Assembly: GCA_028023455.1 (NCBI GenBank)
Contig: JAQFVV010006712.1
Location: forward strand, 249,799 to 313,798
DNA: 64,000 nt
Direction: 5' to 3'
Source: Epiperipatus broadwayi
Lineage: Eukaryota > Onychophora > Udeonychophora > Euonychophora > Peripatidae
This document shows, in pieces, positions 24,838-35,626 of this stretch. The first letter of the stretch is position 1, and each line of letters starts with the position of its first letter. The notes beneath the pieces were generated by a model. It made no database searches and was not told where the DNA came from. It was given only the letters and a program-made list of their open reading frames with translations. The position numbers and the translations under genes are program-made.

Positions 24838-25335
24838 AGGCAAAACTCTCCATACCATTTTGCCATTCAGTGTAATCTAGCGTAATCATTGGATGCCAGA
24901 AGGCTTGTGCATAAAATCCCTATCTAATGCCTACTCATCCAATATCTCCAGACTAGATTCTAGCATGTGGCTTTCGTCGGTGAGAAGTCGCTAAAATGTA
25001 TGGGTACTGAACTGAGTTCAGACCTATATGACTATATAAGTTAATGAGCTTGGATTGAAAATATTGTATTTTCAAATTTTATTCTCGTAGTTTGGTAGTT
25101 AAGTAGAGATAAAAGGTGGTGCTGGAGAGTTTCATTAGATCCTAAGATCTAGGTGCAGTGCTCTCGAATCCAAGGCTCCTAACTGATGAAAGCCACAAGC
25201 TAGAAACTAGTCTGAGGATCTTGGATGAGTAAGCACTAGATAGGGATTTTATGCACAAGCCTTCTGGCATCCATTGATTACTCTGGCTTGTACTGAGTGG
25301 CACTACTGTATGAGAGTTTTGCCTGTTTTAAATAA
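24838..25335. mobile_element. HHR family A element
   Basis: A full-length-like copy with opposite terminal modules (AAACAGGCAAAACTCTCC at the left, GAGAGTTTTGCCTGTTTTA at the right). A decayed minus-strand hammerhead lies at 24937-24990 (CCGACGA, GAATC) and an intact-looking one on the plus strand at 25168-25226, listed separately. Confidence 0.8.
25168..25226 (+). ncRNA. Hammerhead ribozyme motif, family A (core intact)
   Basis: Core CTGATGA at 25183-25189; stem II AGC-CACAA-GCT, flanked by unpaired A on each side; GAAA at 25203-25206. Stem III is only AC/GT around a TA loop, and the predicted cleavage falls after C25212. Stem I pairs CCTAA-side bases with TGAGGA, then continues as ATCCAA (25168-25173) with TTGGAT (25221-25226). 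Short stem III HHRs are known from Penelope-like elements and are thought to act as dimers. Activity is inferred, not shown. Confidence 0.65.
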
Positions 25336-26264
25336 AAATATAAAGAAATCTACAGAGATTCCAATAAAGAGATAGATTTACTGAGGTTCATCAAGCAATT
25401 CAGTTCTATTACTATAGCAATAGATTCAGTAGATATTACTTATGTGATTCATAGTTCCTATTTTTTCACATTTACATAGATTAGTGACTGATAGATTCTA
25501 TTTGTGAAACAAATGAGCACAATGACCATAGTTGCTCTGAAAAAGTTAATGAGACTTCAGTTATATCTAGGAAGTTGCAATCCATTGTTTCTGTTATTGG
25601 ATCTGGGAAAATAAATTTGGGGCATTATAAGAATTCCATTTTTATGGTATAAATATCCAAATGGGTTTCGTAATTTGAAGTGAGTCTTACATAGTGAAAC
25701 TATACTTTGAGTTATTAGTTAGTCTGATCTACTTAATAGTTTTTATAATTTTCTATGAAGCAATTTGTCATCTTATACCTAGTGGAGATACACTTGAGAG
25801 AATGGGAAGCCAATACCAAGGAGTAGACATGAGTGTAACAGTAATGTTTCTCATAGTAATATTTAATTGGCAAACCAGAAACTTAGTATAGGACCTTTTT
25901 TCTCCAAACAGAGATGTCGTATTCACTAGAATGTTGGTGCTAAAGTTGTCCTTGAAGTATTTGCATTACACCCCAAGTAGTGGCAGTTAGTTTATCAAGG
26001 ATGTTATCTCTAAAACCTAATTCTAATCTAATATTGGCTAGGGAAATAACAGTCTGAAATCAATGGTTATTTCTAAATAGTGGAGTAGGTTCTGTTTGAA
26101 TCAATTATTGTAAAGGACATTATTCGGATTTCAAGAATGATTTCTTTTTGCTTAGATTAAAAATTGTGTATACTCATTTCATTGGATTAGGAATGACACA
26201 CCAATTCAGAAAAGGATTTAAAATATAATTTATATATGTTGAGAGGCACTTCTATTTCAGCAAA
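25336..26264. other. AT-rich stretch, nothing recognised
   Basis: A 65-codon ORF at 25694 has no recognisable motif. No repeat border seen. Confidence 0.3.
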
Positions 26265-26420
26265 GGATCTCTTTTGAGAAATCAAAGCAATATTCCCAGC
26301 ATAAATTAATTTTTTGCATTCTGTTTAGGGAAAATCACTGACGGATCTCTTTTGAGAAATCAAAGCAATATTCCCAGCATAAATTAATTTTTTGCATTCT
26401 GTTTAGGGAAAATCACTGAT
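26265..26420. repeat. Exact 78-bp tandem duplication
   Basis: The segment beginning GGATCTCTTTTGAGAAATC at 26265 is repeated at 26343 with no visible difference except near its end. A very recent duplication, or possibly an assembly artefact. Confidence 0.85.
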
Positions 26421-26499
26421 GAATATCTTAAATAAAGTGGGTAAGAAAATTGAACCTTGCAGCAATGTGTTTTCTAAGCTTTTATAACTATTACAATTA

Positions 26500-26945
26500 C
26501 CAACCACTAAACATCACATGATCACCATTCTTTAGGCTGACACAAGCTGTTTTCACAAATGCAAAACTCTCCATACAGTTGTGCCATTCAATGCAAGCCA
26601 GAGTAATGAATGGATGCAGGAAGGTTTGTGCATAAAATTCTTATCTAGTGCATGTATCTAATGCTTAAATTAAAAACATTATAAGGTTTTTTATTTTGGA
26701 CTCGAAGCTTTATAGTTAGTTAAAGAAATAAAAGGTGGCTTCTGGTGGGTTGCATTAGATCCTAAGATCTAGGTGCAATGTTCTCAGATCCAAGACTCTT
26801 CACTGATGAAAGCCACAAGCTAAAAACTAATCTGGACATATTGGATGAGTCAACACTAGATAAGGATTTTATGCACAAACCTTCCAGAATCAATTGATTA
26901 CTCTAGGTTGCACTGAGTGGCGTTACTGTCTGGAGAGTTTTGCCT
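26500..26945. mobile_element. HHR family A element
   Basis: Left terminal module in minus-type orientation (CCACTAAACATCACATGATC), right half in plus orientation ending GGAGAGTTTTGCC. The plus-strand hammerhead region 26788-26846 keeps CTGATGA and stem I but has AAAAC for GAAAC and ATC for GTC, so it is predicted inactive. Confidence 0.75.
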
Positions 26946-27362
26946 ATGTGTATTACAGTTAATATTTAGTCATCTGACTTTTTCTATTGGAGAGCATTTT
27001 GTTCAGTAAATTAATGATTTTCCTGCATTTAAACATAAGCTGAAGTTATATCAATGAAAGTCAAATCGGCTTTTAATTTATTTAGAAAGGCTTCTCAATT
27101 GAGTTGTTTGAGATCCAACTTGTTTAATCCCAGATTGTTCTCTATGTTGATCCACTGTTAAAATTCTTGTTAAAATGATTCTTTTAAAAAACTTATAAAG
27201 AACATATAATAATCATATTGGATGATAATTTTTTGATCATTGCTAGGTTTATTTAGTTTTAAGATTTCAACAATTTTGCTTGAAACTTAATTTTTGGAAT
27301 GGTTTCTGCACAATACTATTATGGAATAATTTTATTAATCATACTTTTGCTTTAAATACTGT

Positions 27363-27960
27363 CTACTTTGGAGGCCTATTCTGATTTAAGACAATCCAAT
27401 GCATATTCTGTTCTAATGATGCTCTTTTCTGTTCCATCGATTTTGGGTTATATACAATCAGCAACTTCATTCCCAGTAAATGTAGTAGTTGTTTTAAAAG
27501 TAGTCTTACATCAATCAAGTTTTCAGATCTATGGCCAAGCTTTGTGACTAGAATGTAAAGTTTTGCCTTACTATCATCTCTTCCCACTTTTCTCTTATGA
27601 CATTATCCAGTGACTTTACAAGTTTGTTGCTGGTAGTTTTGTTCTAATCTGAAACAAATTGCTTTTGATAACCATTAAGGCATGCATATTAGTCTCTTTT
27701 CCTGATACTGTTGGCTTGGTATAGCATTTAGTTGCTGTGCAACTCTTTTTGTAAGAGATTTCGGGTACCTTTCTAAGCTTACCTACCACTTCCAGATATA
27801 TTATAATGTGTCTCATGGGTAGTTGTGGCTGACACATCCATCTGTTCTGTGACAGTTTGCCTCATGATAAGATACAATGACATTTCTAACTGTATCATAA
27901 CAGTTTGTCTTATGTCTGATCGAAATTCTAGCAGGTGAATGTGAACCTACCTCACTGATT
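27363..27960 (-). pseudogene. Unclassified decayed coding relic
   Basis: Two adjacent minus-strand ORFs (27363-27587, 74 codons; 27616-27837, 73 codons) lie in different frames over a stretch less AT-rich than its surroundings. One includes HALMVIKSNLFQIRTKL, faintly like the region after the zinc knuckle of R2/NeSL-type LINEs. This is only an impression; the family remains unknown. Confidence 0.25.
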
Positions 27961-28376
27961 TAACCACATGGATAACATTTGTGCTGGAGATTTGGCATTA
28001 AATTATTGTTGTTTCCCCTGTCTTTAACTGGACTGACTATTTATAGCCAGATCTATTCCCATAATGAAATCAATAAGATTCGCTGAGCTTCATCAACCAT
28101 TGGTCTGATATTTCTATTGGATTTTTGTTATCTACTCATACATCTATTAGTCTGTTGTGATGAATTATCAATGATATCAAAATAAGATAGAATCTGGAAT
28201 AATCCATTAATTGAAGATGAGTTGAGATAACACTCTGGTAACTGTTATTATGAGGGCAAAAATTATCCTGACATGAGGAAATTGAAGAAATTTTCTTCAT
28301 AAATTTTTTTTAACAATAAATGCTCAATTCAATAAAGATAAAATAGAATCTAGACAAGTCCATTAGTTGAAGAAGC
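27961..28376. other. No recognisable feature
   Basis: AT-rich. A repeated phrase (AAAATAGAATCTAGACAAGTCC near 28338 and a similar one near 28185) suggests a degenerate repeat. Confidence 0.3.
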
Positions 28377-28700
28377 AAAGACACCAAAATGTATGGGTAC
28401 TGAACTGAGTTCAGACCCATATGACTATATAAGCTGATGGGCTTGGATTGAAAGCATTAAGGTGTTTTCAGTTTAAGGTTCATAGTTTTGTAAGTGGAGA
28501 TAAAAGGTGGCTGCTGGAGGGTTGCATTAGAACCTAAGATCTAGGTGCAGTGCTCTCTGATCCAAGGCTCCTCACTGACAAAGGCCACAAGACAGAAACT
28601 AGTCTGGGGATATTGGTTAAGTAGGCACTAGATGGGGATTTTATGCACAAGCCTTTTGGCATCCATTGATTACTCTATCTTGCTATGTGTGGCAATACGT
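28377..28700 (+). mobile_element. HHR family A element, 5'-truncated
   Basis: Plus-orientation copy starting AAAGACACCAAAATG and ending with a decayed terminal module. Hammerhead region 28560-28617 has CTGACAA (G8 to A) but an otherwise good GAAAC-TA-GTC and stem I. Confidence 0.75.
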
Positions 28701-28789
28701 ATAGTGAGTTTTACTTAAATCTTAATAAGTAATTAAAACGAAAACTTTAGACAATAAAATAGTATGTAAAAAGGAATAACAAGGACAAC

Positions 28790-29030
28790 TCATGTGGGTA
28801 ACAGAACAAACAAATATAATTGAAAGGAATAAAAGATTGGAATGTAACTTTTTAGGCAAGTTGTTAAAAGAGATGATAATAGGGAACAATGAAAATCTTA
28901 AACTGGATCAATAATATTGAAGAAAACTTTGAAAGAGAACATATATGAGATGAATAGATAAGATAAAAAAGTATTCTAGAGTGAGATAGAAAACAAAAAT
29001 TACAGATCATGGAAACTGGATTAAACTTAC
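28790..29030 (+). mobile_element. RTE-type LINE 3' relic
   Basis: Loose translation matches the C-terminus of the RTE at 45.1-45.4 kb: a VREQT-like start, then KRDDNR, and W.KL near the end. Many stops and shifts. Confidence 0.5.
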
Positions 29031-30018
29031 AGTAAATAAACGATTAAAAATATGTAAAAAAAAATCTTTTTAAATAATGCTTTTACGAAAGCAGTACTAA
29101 CTGACTAAAAAGCAAAAATAAAAATTAAAAAAGACCTTGGTTGATTTGCCACTCTTGGAAAATATCAGAAGTCTTAAAAATCTAGACTTGTTATACTTCT
29201 ACAATAGCGGTTATTCACTGGCTTGTGGAGAGAGACTGGATAATGCTTTACTGTAACTATTCAATGCTTATTGGAGTTATATTACATTTATTTTAATTAC
29301 ATTCGAATACTTTTGTGGGATTTCTTGTATTTTTATAATATTATTAAAAATAAATAAGTATGATAGTTTCTAGTCAGCCATATTGTTTTCGAAAATTATT
29401 GAAAGCCCTGGAAAATGTATAACTAAAAAAACTTCTGTCAAGATTCTGGTGATGGGATAATACACAATTACTGAAGTTATTTTCCAATTGCACAAGGTGG
29501 CACTGCAGTCATATCACTAAGATGCACAAAACAAACAAAGTAGTTTTTGCTATAATGTAATTAGAAAGTATTTTGTGAAAATTATTAACTTGTTATATAT
29601 TTTTTATTTTATGTGTATAGACCATGGGAAGTACAAAATATAAACTTTTAGATAACTGAAAACTATAGTATTTACATGTTATTATTTCCAAGGCTTTGTT
29701 TGACTTAATGCATTTATAGAATGATGAACTTGATTACGAACTTTATGGATCAAGATTCGAGCTTCGTTACTTCCTGTATCAAATTTCTTATAAGTTCCTA
29801 AGCAATAATTAATTAAATTATTTTTTAATTTATGGATAGCACTAATTTAAATGTATGTTCACTCAAAAAATACACACTTCAAATTAACATCAAAATATTT
29901 TTTTTTATTTCCTATTATACATAATATACAAAAGTTAAGGTATACAAATATTTAAAAAATTAATTATTTGTTTATCAGTAAAGTTGTAACTGGCTTTTTG
30001 ATCATATTGATTCTATTT
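29031..30018. other. Downstream flank of the cyclase gene, nothing recognised
   Basis: This should hold the 3' UTR and polyadenylation site of the minus-strand cyclase gene. AT-richness makes candidate AATAAA signals uninformative. Confidence 0.35.
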
Positions 30019-30076
30019 TCATTTATCTAATTCATGAACTTCAAAGTCATTTATAGATTTCTTTTCTTGAACCATC
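30019..30076 (-). CDS. Receptor guanylyl cyclase, terminal exon
   Basis: A 58-nt last exon. The minus-strand acceptor is TTTTCTAG. The first base completes a Val codon begun by the previous exon (phase 2), followed by 18 codons (MVQEKKSINDFEVHELDK) and TGA at 30021-30019. It supplies the short hydrophilic tail after the cyclase domain. The phase match with 33409-33479 and the clean stop support it. The tail itself has no family signature. Confidence 0.7.
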
Positions 30077-30149
30077 CTAGAAAATAAAAATACTTACATT
30101 AGTATTTTAAAATTAAAATATTTATTTATCTATGTATAAAACAGTGGTA

Positions 30150-30815
30150 TGTTCCTGTTATCTGGAGCAATTTGATATATCAATTTGTCACTCCAACTTC
30201 CAGTCTCCAACTGAGTTCAGCCAAATACAACTTCAAATGCTGCCACATTCCTATTATTAACTTTGGGAGCCATCTAATTTTCAACTCAGACTGACAATTA
30301 AAAACATGATCAGGGTAAACTTTTCAAAATCAATAAGTGTTTCTTCACTAAGCATAAGGACAATGCTAGACTAGTGCTACCTAAGGAAACCACAACTGCT
30401 TTCTGGTAAAAGTGGAGGATTACTGTTGGAAATATTAATGATAGGAATTTTAGATAATCTTGAACCAGCTTCTATAATTTATTCAGATAGTTGGGGTACC
30501 CACAAGATAGAACAACTGGAAAAAGCTGGATTTCAACATTTCAAAATCAATCATCACTCCGATTTTGTCGATCCTGATGCTAATGTCCATACCCAGAACA
30601 TCAAGAAAATGTGGAGATATGATAAATAAATGAAACAGAAGAACAATGTGACAATATTTGAATCTGGATTTGGCTGAATTCATTTGGAGATTGAAAGTCG
30701 GAGACAACAATGTGAACGCAATTAAAATTTCTAGTCTCCATAATCTAAATTAGATGTATTTTGCCTATACATTTAAAAATATTAAAGTGACTCCAGATAA
30801 TAGGAAAGTAACAAA
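30150..30815 (+). mobile_element. Merlin-type DNA transposon relic
   Basis: The ends form imperfect terminal inverted repeats (GTTCCTGTTATCTGGAGCAA at the left; at the right, the complement of CTCCAGATAATAGGAAAG). A second inner inverted pair (CCAACTGAGTTCAGCC, 30208 region; GGCTGAATTCATTTGG, 30672 region) strengthens this. Between them lies a transposase remnant, listed separately. Merlin elements belong to the IS1016 group. The target duplication was not resolved. Confidence 0.65.
30418..30629 (+). pseudogene. Merlin/ISXO2-like transposase C-terminal fragment
   Basis: Open from 30426 (67 codons), with ILDNLEPASIIYSDSWGTHK, where the Asp in YSDSW is a catalytic residue of the IS1016/ISXO2-like DDE family, then the family pattern NHHSDFVDPDANVHTQNI. 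The third acidic residue, expected in an IE..W motif, is replaced: the sequence reads IKKMW. The N-terminal two thirds of the enzyme are missing, so it is non-functional. Confidence 0.7.
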
Positions 30816-30854
30816 ATAAATAATTCAAATTGAAAATTTATCAGGAAAAATTTA

Positions 30855-31100
30855 AGTCACATGATCACCATCTTTATACTAGCACATAATTGTTGTAAAC
30901 AAAGGCAAAACTCTCCATACAGTAGTGCCACCCTGTGCCAAACAGAGTAATCAATGGATGCCACAAGCCAGAAACTAGTCTGGGGATATTGGATGAGTAG
31001 GCACTAGATAGGGATTTTATGCACAAGCCTTCTGGCATCCATTGATTACTCTGTTTGGCACAGGGTGGCACTACTGTATGGAGAGTTTTGCCTTTGTTTA
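30855..31100. mobile_element. HHR family A hairpin, internally deleted
   Basis: Left and right terminal modules form a long hairpin (AGGCAAAACTCTCC ... and complement). The 5' part of the hammerhead is lost: the sequence jumps from GGATGCC into ACAAGCCAGAAACTAG at 30962, keeping only GAAAC-TA-GTC and the 3' strand of stem I. Confidence 0.8.
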
Positions 31101-31339
31101 AAAATTTACATCTAAATATGCTGATCACACACACTTCCTTATTAAATTCGATTAAGCTCATGTAATTATAAAATAAAATTATAACTACTATTATCCTTTG
31201 TTTTCTTTTTTAAAATAAAGTGTGTCATTGAAATAAGAAAAAGTCAAAATTATAAAAATTATAACATCAAAATTTTTCTTCCCTTCACTGCACTATTCTC
31301 CTGCAAGGTAGGGACTGATTTCTATCCACTTTTTGGAAT

Positions 31340-31575
31340 TTAAGCACAGGATTGCATTACAAAAAGCCAAGGACTTATTAATGTCAGAAAAACTCAGTAC
31401 ATTATAGGAGTTATCTGGAGGTGATGATTAATACAGATGCTTCAGATTTTGGAGTTGGAGCTGTCATTTCACATCAGTATAGTGAAGTCAAATGTCCGAA
31501 AGCTTATGCCTCCAGAATGTTATCATGGGTTGAGAAAAATTATAGTCAGAGTGAAAACCTGCCATAATTGTCAAT
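31340..31575 (+). pseudogene. Ty3/gypsy RNase H fragment
   Basis: With the frame open over 31425-31560, the translation includes INTDASDFGVGAVISHQ, the RNase HI start motif of gypsy polyproteins, then CPKAYASRML and EKNYSQSE, the canonical following motifs. Upstream, LQKAKDLL is the typical lead-in from another frame. No integrase or LTR was seen nearby. It sits inside a family B unit (flanks CCACTTTT and CTTTTAACACC). Confidence 0.75.
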
Positions 31576-31700
31576 ATGCAGCTGATTTGCTATATCACCC
31601 TTCACAAAATTCTACTTTTAACACCTTGTGGAGGAATGTAATTATAAACGTAACATCAAAGATATGTGAAAAAAATGTATGATTCCAAAATGCACATTTC

Positions 31701-31735
31701 ATTCTAAAACAGTACTCATCAGTTGATCCATAACA
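31701..31735 (-). ncRNA. Hammerhead motif, family B (decayed stem II)
   Basis: CTGATGA at 31722-31716, a stem II with one mismatch, then GAAATGTGCAT giving stem III AUG/CAU, with U instead of C at the cleavage position. Stem I starts as ATCAA/TTGG. The core bases are all kept. Confidence 0.45.
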
Positions 31736-32245
31736 TCTTTTACATACCTTTGGATAATCTCTAGTCTAATGAATGCCTGATAAAAATTATTAATACATTT
31801 CCATTAAGTGGTTTGTCTCAAAGTTATGAGGGCAGCACATTTGATACTTATCAATTAAACTGTGGCAATTTTCTAGCTATATATACAAAACAATGATTAA
31901 GTTTGTGCAAGAGATTGTGGTCTGAGTCAACTGAGAAGTGCTGGTTGAGCATGAAATGTGCATCTTAGAGATAATACATATTTTTCACATTATTGATCAT
32001 GTGTTTATTAAAAGTGAATAGAAACCAATCTCTACCTTGCACAAGAGTGGTGTAATGCAGAAATATTCATTACTGGATAATTTCTAAACTAATAAATGAC
32101 TAATAAAAAATATTAATATACCCCCATTAAGTGGTTTGTGTTAAAATTGTGAGGGCAACAAGTTTGTCACATCAATCAAACTGTAGTAATTGGTTATCTG
32201 TAGGTATAGAACGATGATAAACATATATGGAAGAGATTGTGATAT

Positions 32246-32293
32246 GGGCCAACTGATGAGTGCTAATTCAGCTTGAAATGTACATCTTGGAGG
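32246..32293 (+). ncRNA. Hammerhead ribozyme, family B (core intact)
   Basis: CTGATGA at 32253-32259; stem II GTGCT/AGCTT with a 5-nt loop and two weak pairs at its base; GAAA at 32275-32278. Stem III is AUG/CAU with a 2-nt loop, with cleavage predicted after C32286. Stem I pairs CCAA (32249-32252) with TTGG (32287-32290). Compared with sister copies, stem II and stem III change while staying mostly paired. This is a type-I topology (stem I open), as in animal retrozymes. Confidence 0.7.
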
Positions 32294-32395
32294 GAGATCT
32301 TCCATCTTTTTCACACATCTTTGTTCATATGATTATAATTAAAATCCCACCATAAGGTGTTAAAAGTGAATAAAAACCAATCTCAAAGACAGAAC

Positions 32396-33408
32396 ATACA
32401 GCAGTGGAGTTCTTCCAAAGTAAAAGTGTTCTGCCCTCTTAAATTGCATTGGGATGTTATATTTTGCATTCTTTAAATAATCGCTTGCTAAGGCACCATT
32501 GCTGTTGTATTTTTTAAACCACCAAATATCCACTATTGAAATACTTTCTCTATATAATTTTGTTCAAAATTTGAACCTTCTTTTTAATGGATTTTTATGC
32601 AGCAAACATCAAGTGCCTACTACAAGTTCCAGATAATTCATCCTGGAAGAAAATTGGTAATATTTTTTCGCTGCAGATCTCTATCTATTTTAAAAACTTA
32701 TAATATTTAAATGAAGCTAGCTATAATGGTATGGGGGGGGGTGTTTTATATATTAGACTAATTTCTGTTTTTGTATTTTATGACTAGTTTTATTTTTTAA
32801 ATAGCTATGAGTTCACTTCTATTAAGTGTCCAAGTCTCAGATCCATAATTAAGAACTGGTAAAACACATTTATATCTAATATATGTTAATCAAATGGAAA
32901 TACTTTTGATTATATTGTAATCATAATCAATTAATAAGAATTACAATGTAATTGAAAGTATTGCTGTTTAATTCATATATATGCTGTCAGTGGCTACCAA
33001 TTTTTATAATTTAAAATTTACATGTAGTAGATGTAAATACTTTTAGAGAAAAGCTTTAACCATTATCGTATGCACTTTGAACATTTACCATAGACATACA
33101 ATGGCTTTTTTGACTATAAAAGGCCTTCTCAAATCTCAAGACAAGATAGTGACTTTAAGAACATCCATCTTATCTTTAACCTAAATTCCCACTTATATAG
33201 ACCAATCCGAAGCATATGATAATGGTTAAAGTCTTTCATTAAAAGTACTTATATACATCCTATGCACTAATAAATAATTACAACTTTATGTAGCATATGT
33301 ATAATGGGGAATTTGTTATTTTACATATATGTATACAGCGAAAGTTAAAGATAGAGTAAAATATATATACACACATAGTCAATGATAATTAGAAAGACTG
33401 ATACTTAC
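32396..33408. other. Intron of the cyclase gene; RTE crumb at 32818-32880
   Basis: 32818-32880 matches, in reverse, the GSETW region of the RTE LINE (AAGTGTCCAAGTCTCAGATC). A poly-G run lies at about 32734. The rest is AT-rich with no feature seen. Confidence 0.45.
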
Positions 33409-33479
33409 ACAACTTGTGGTAAAGGCCGTTTAAAACCAATTTTTCCCTGAAGCCAATATGTTCTCTGCACACCTTTACC
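33409..33479 (-). CDS. Receptor guanylyl cyclase exon (end of catalytic domain)
   Basis: A 71-nt exon: acceptor ATATATTTAG, donor GT|GTAAGTATC (minus strand). Entering in phase 0 and leaving in phase 2, it encodes GKGVQRTYWLQGKIGFKRPL, then PQV. The KGKG...TYWL motif is the standard end of the class III cyclase domain in receptor guanylyl cyclases, and a GF..PLP tail follows in many. The phase fits both neighbours (48894-48985 and 30019-30076). It is too short to be found as an ORF. Confidence 0.9.
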
Positions 33480-33962
33480 CTAAATATATTCATGTATATG
33501 TAATAATAATGATGATGATGATAATAATAATAAATAAATGAATTAAATAATAATAATTCAATTCAATTTTTATTTAATGTACATATATTTTTATCGTGAT
33601 CGTTACAATTATGTTTTTATGTATTTATAAAACATTCATCAATTTGAAAAATAGCCTTACTTTATAATTGGATGTCGTGTGTGTGTATAAGAGAAAGTGA
33701 AAAAATTTTAATTTATGTATGTGATGGTACATAATAGCATATATTTGTTTACAATTAATCCATAATTTTCCATATCTTTTTAATTTTTCCTATTACATAT
33801 ATATATATATAATCATAATAAATAATGCATTTTTATTTCCTGTATCCCTCAATATATATGAGAGTAAGAAATACATTTATTTATTATGTTTTGAATTAAA
33901 AAATTTTACAAAATTGTTTGTTGTTTTCTAGATCTATTTTATTAAGATGATAATAATAATAA
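33480..33962. repeat. Intron with degenerate TAA/TGA trinucleotide tract
   Basis: Imperfect (TAA/TGA)n at about 33502-33560; otherwise AT-rich. Confidence 0.5.
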
Positions 33963-34725
33963 TATCACATGAACACCATCTATTATACTAGCACATAATT
34001 GTTATTAATCAAAACAAAACTCTCCATAGAGTAGTGCCACCCTGTGTCAACCAGAGTAATCAATGGATTCCAGAAGGCTTGTGCATAAAATCCTATCTAG
34101 TGCCAACTCATCCAATATCCCCAGACTAGTTTCTGGCTTGTGGTCTTCATCAGTGAGGAGCCTTGGATCTTAGAGCACTGCACCTAGATCTTAGGATCTA
34201 ATTCAATCCTCCAGCAGCCACCCTTTATCTCTACTTAACTACAAAACTATGTGAATGAAATTGAAAACACAATAATATTTTCAATCTAAGCTCAATTACA
34301 AACTACAAAACTATGAGAAAAATTGAAAATACAATAATATTTTCAATCTATGCTCAATAGCCATATGACTATATAAGTTATTGAGCTTAGATTGAAATAT
34401 TATTGTGTTTTCAATTTGTTGATTCTCATAGTTTTGTAGTTAAGTAGAGATAAAAGGTGGCTGCTGGAGGGTTGCATTAGATCCTAAGATCTAGGTGCAA
34501 TGTTCTCAGATCCAAGACTCCTCACTGACAAAGGCCACAAGCCAAAAACTAGTCTGGCAATATTGAATGAATAGGAAATAGATAGGAATTTTATGCACAA
34601 CTCTTCTGTCATCCATTGATTACTCTGGTTGACACAGGGTCGCACTACTGTATGGAGAGTTTTGCCTTTAATAACAATTGTGCTAGTATAAGAGATGGTG
34701 ACCATGTGATGTTTAGTAGTTTTAA
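33963..34725. mobile_element. HHR family A inverted pair
   Basis: A minus-orientation copy, then a plus-orientation copy, joined around 34280-34400 by their shared internal part (TTTTCAATCTAAGCTCAAT and complement). The minus hammerhead (34110-34168) is intact and listed separately. The plus one (34510-34568) has CTGACAA and AAAAC and is predicted inactive. Confidence 0.8.
34110..34168 (-). ncRNA. Hammerhead ribozyme motif, family A (core intact)
   Basis: On the minus strand: CTGATGA (34153-34147), stem II GAC-CACAA-GCC with one mismatch, GAAAC-TA-GTC, cleavage after C. Stem I inner part TCCTCA pairs with TGGGGA, outer part ATCCAA with TTGGAT. All catalytic-core positions are kept. Confidence 0.65.
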
Positions 34726-35243
<518 letters not shown>

Positions 35244-35626
35244 TTTATTTTATTCATTATGAAACAAACAATAAATGTATAATACAGTGAAATAAATTCC
35301 ATACAAGAAAAATCTTGTGTGAGGAATTTAAATGTAACAACTAAAAACACCAAAAAAATACAAAAAAAAAACTATAAATATAACATAAAATAATTAAAAT
35401 CACACAGATATCGCATTTGGCAATTCAATCACAGTAGTAAATAATTACAACATAACATACAATATAAACAAAAAAAATAAAAATAAAACTAATGCTTAGC
35501 ATAATATAACCAGTGCCATAAATAATAATAATAATAACAACAACAGCAACAAATACAGCAACAACACAAATATCAATATGTTAAACAGAATAATTCTCTA
35601 TGGCAAACAACTAGAAAAGAAAACTG
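35244..35626. other. AT-rich intron, nothing recognised
   Basis: A-rich on the plus strand, with a second short imperfect TAA tract at about 35519-35540. Confidence 0.35.

Larger units (their letters stand above)
31275..32395 (+). mobile_element. Family B (retrozyme-like) tandem array
   Basis: GGATAAT-headed units start at 31752 and 32075, a 323-bp period, with shared words CCATTAAGTGG, GTGAGGGCA, AAGAGATTGTG and GGTGTTAAAAGTGAATA. Hammerhead sites lie at 31931 (plus; CTGAGAA, damaged) and 32253 (plus; intact, listed separately). An opposite-strand site is at 31716-31722 (CTGATGA ... GAAATGTGCAT, minus), so the left part is inverted. A Ty3/gypsy shard interrupts the left flank at about 31334-31613. 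Tandem units with one HHR each are the defining layout of retrozymes. Confidence 0.75.

Noticed and set aside
32608-32656. Exon-like stretch (ATGCAG, QTSSAYYKFQIIHPG, then GTAATA) on the plus strand
   Set aside because: Splice-like borders but no neighbouring exon in phase and no family match; too short to support.
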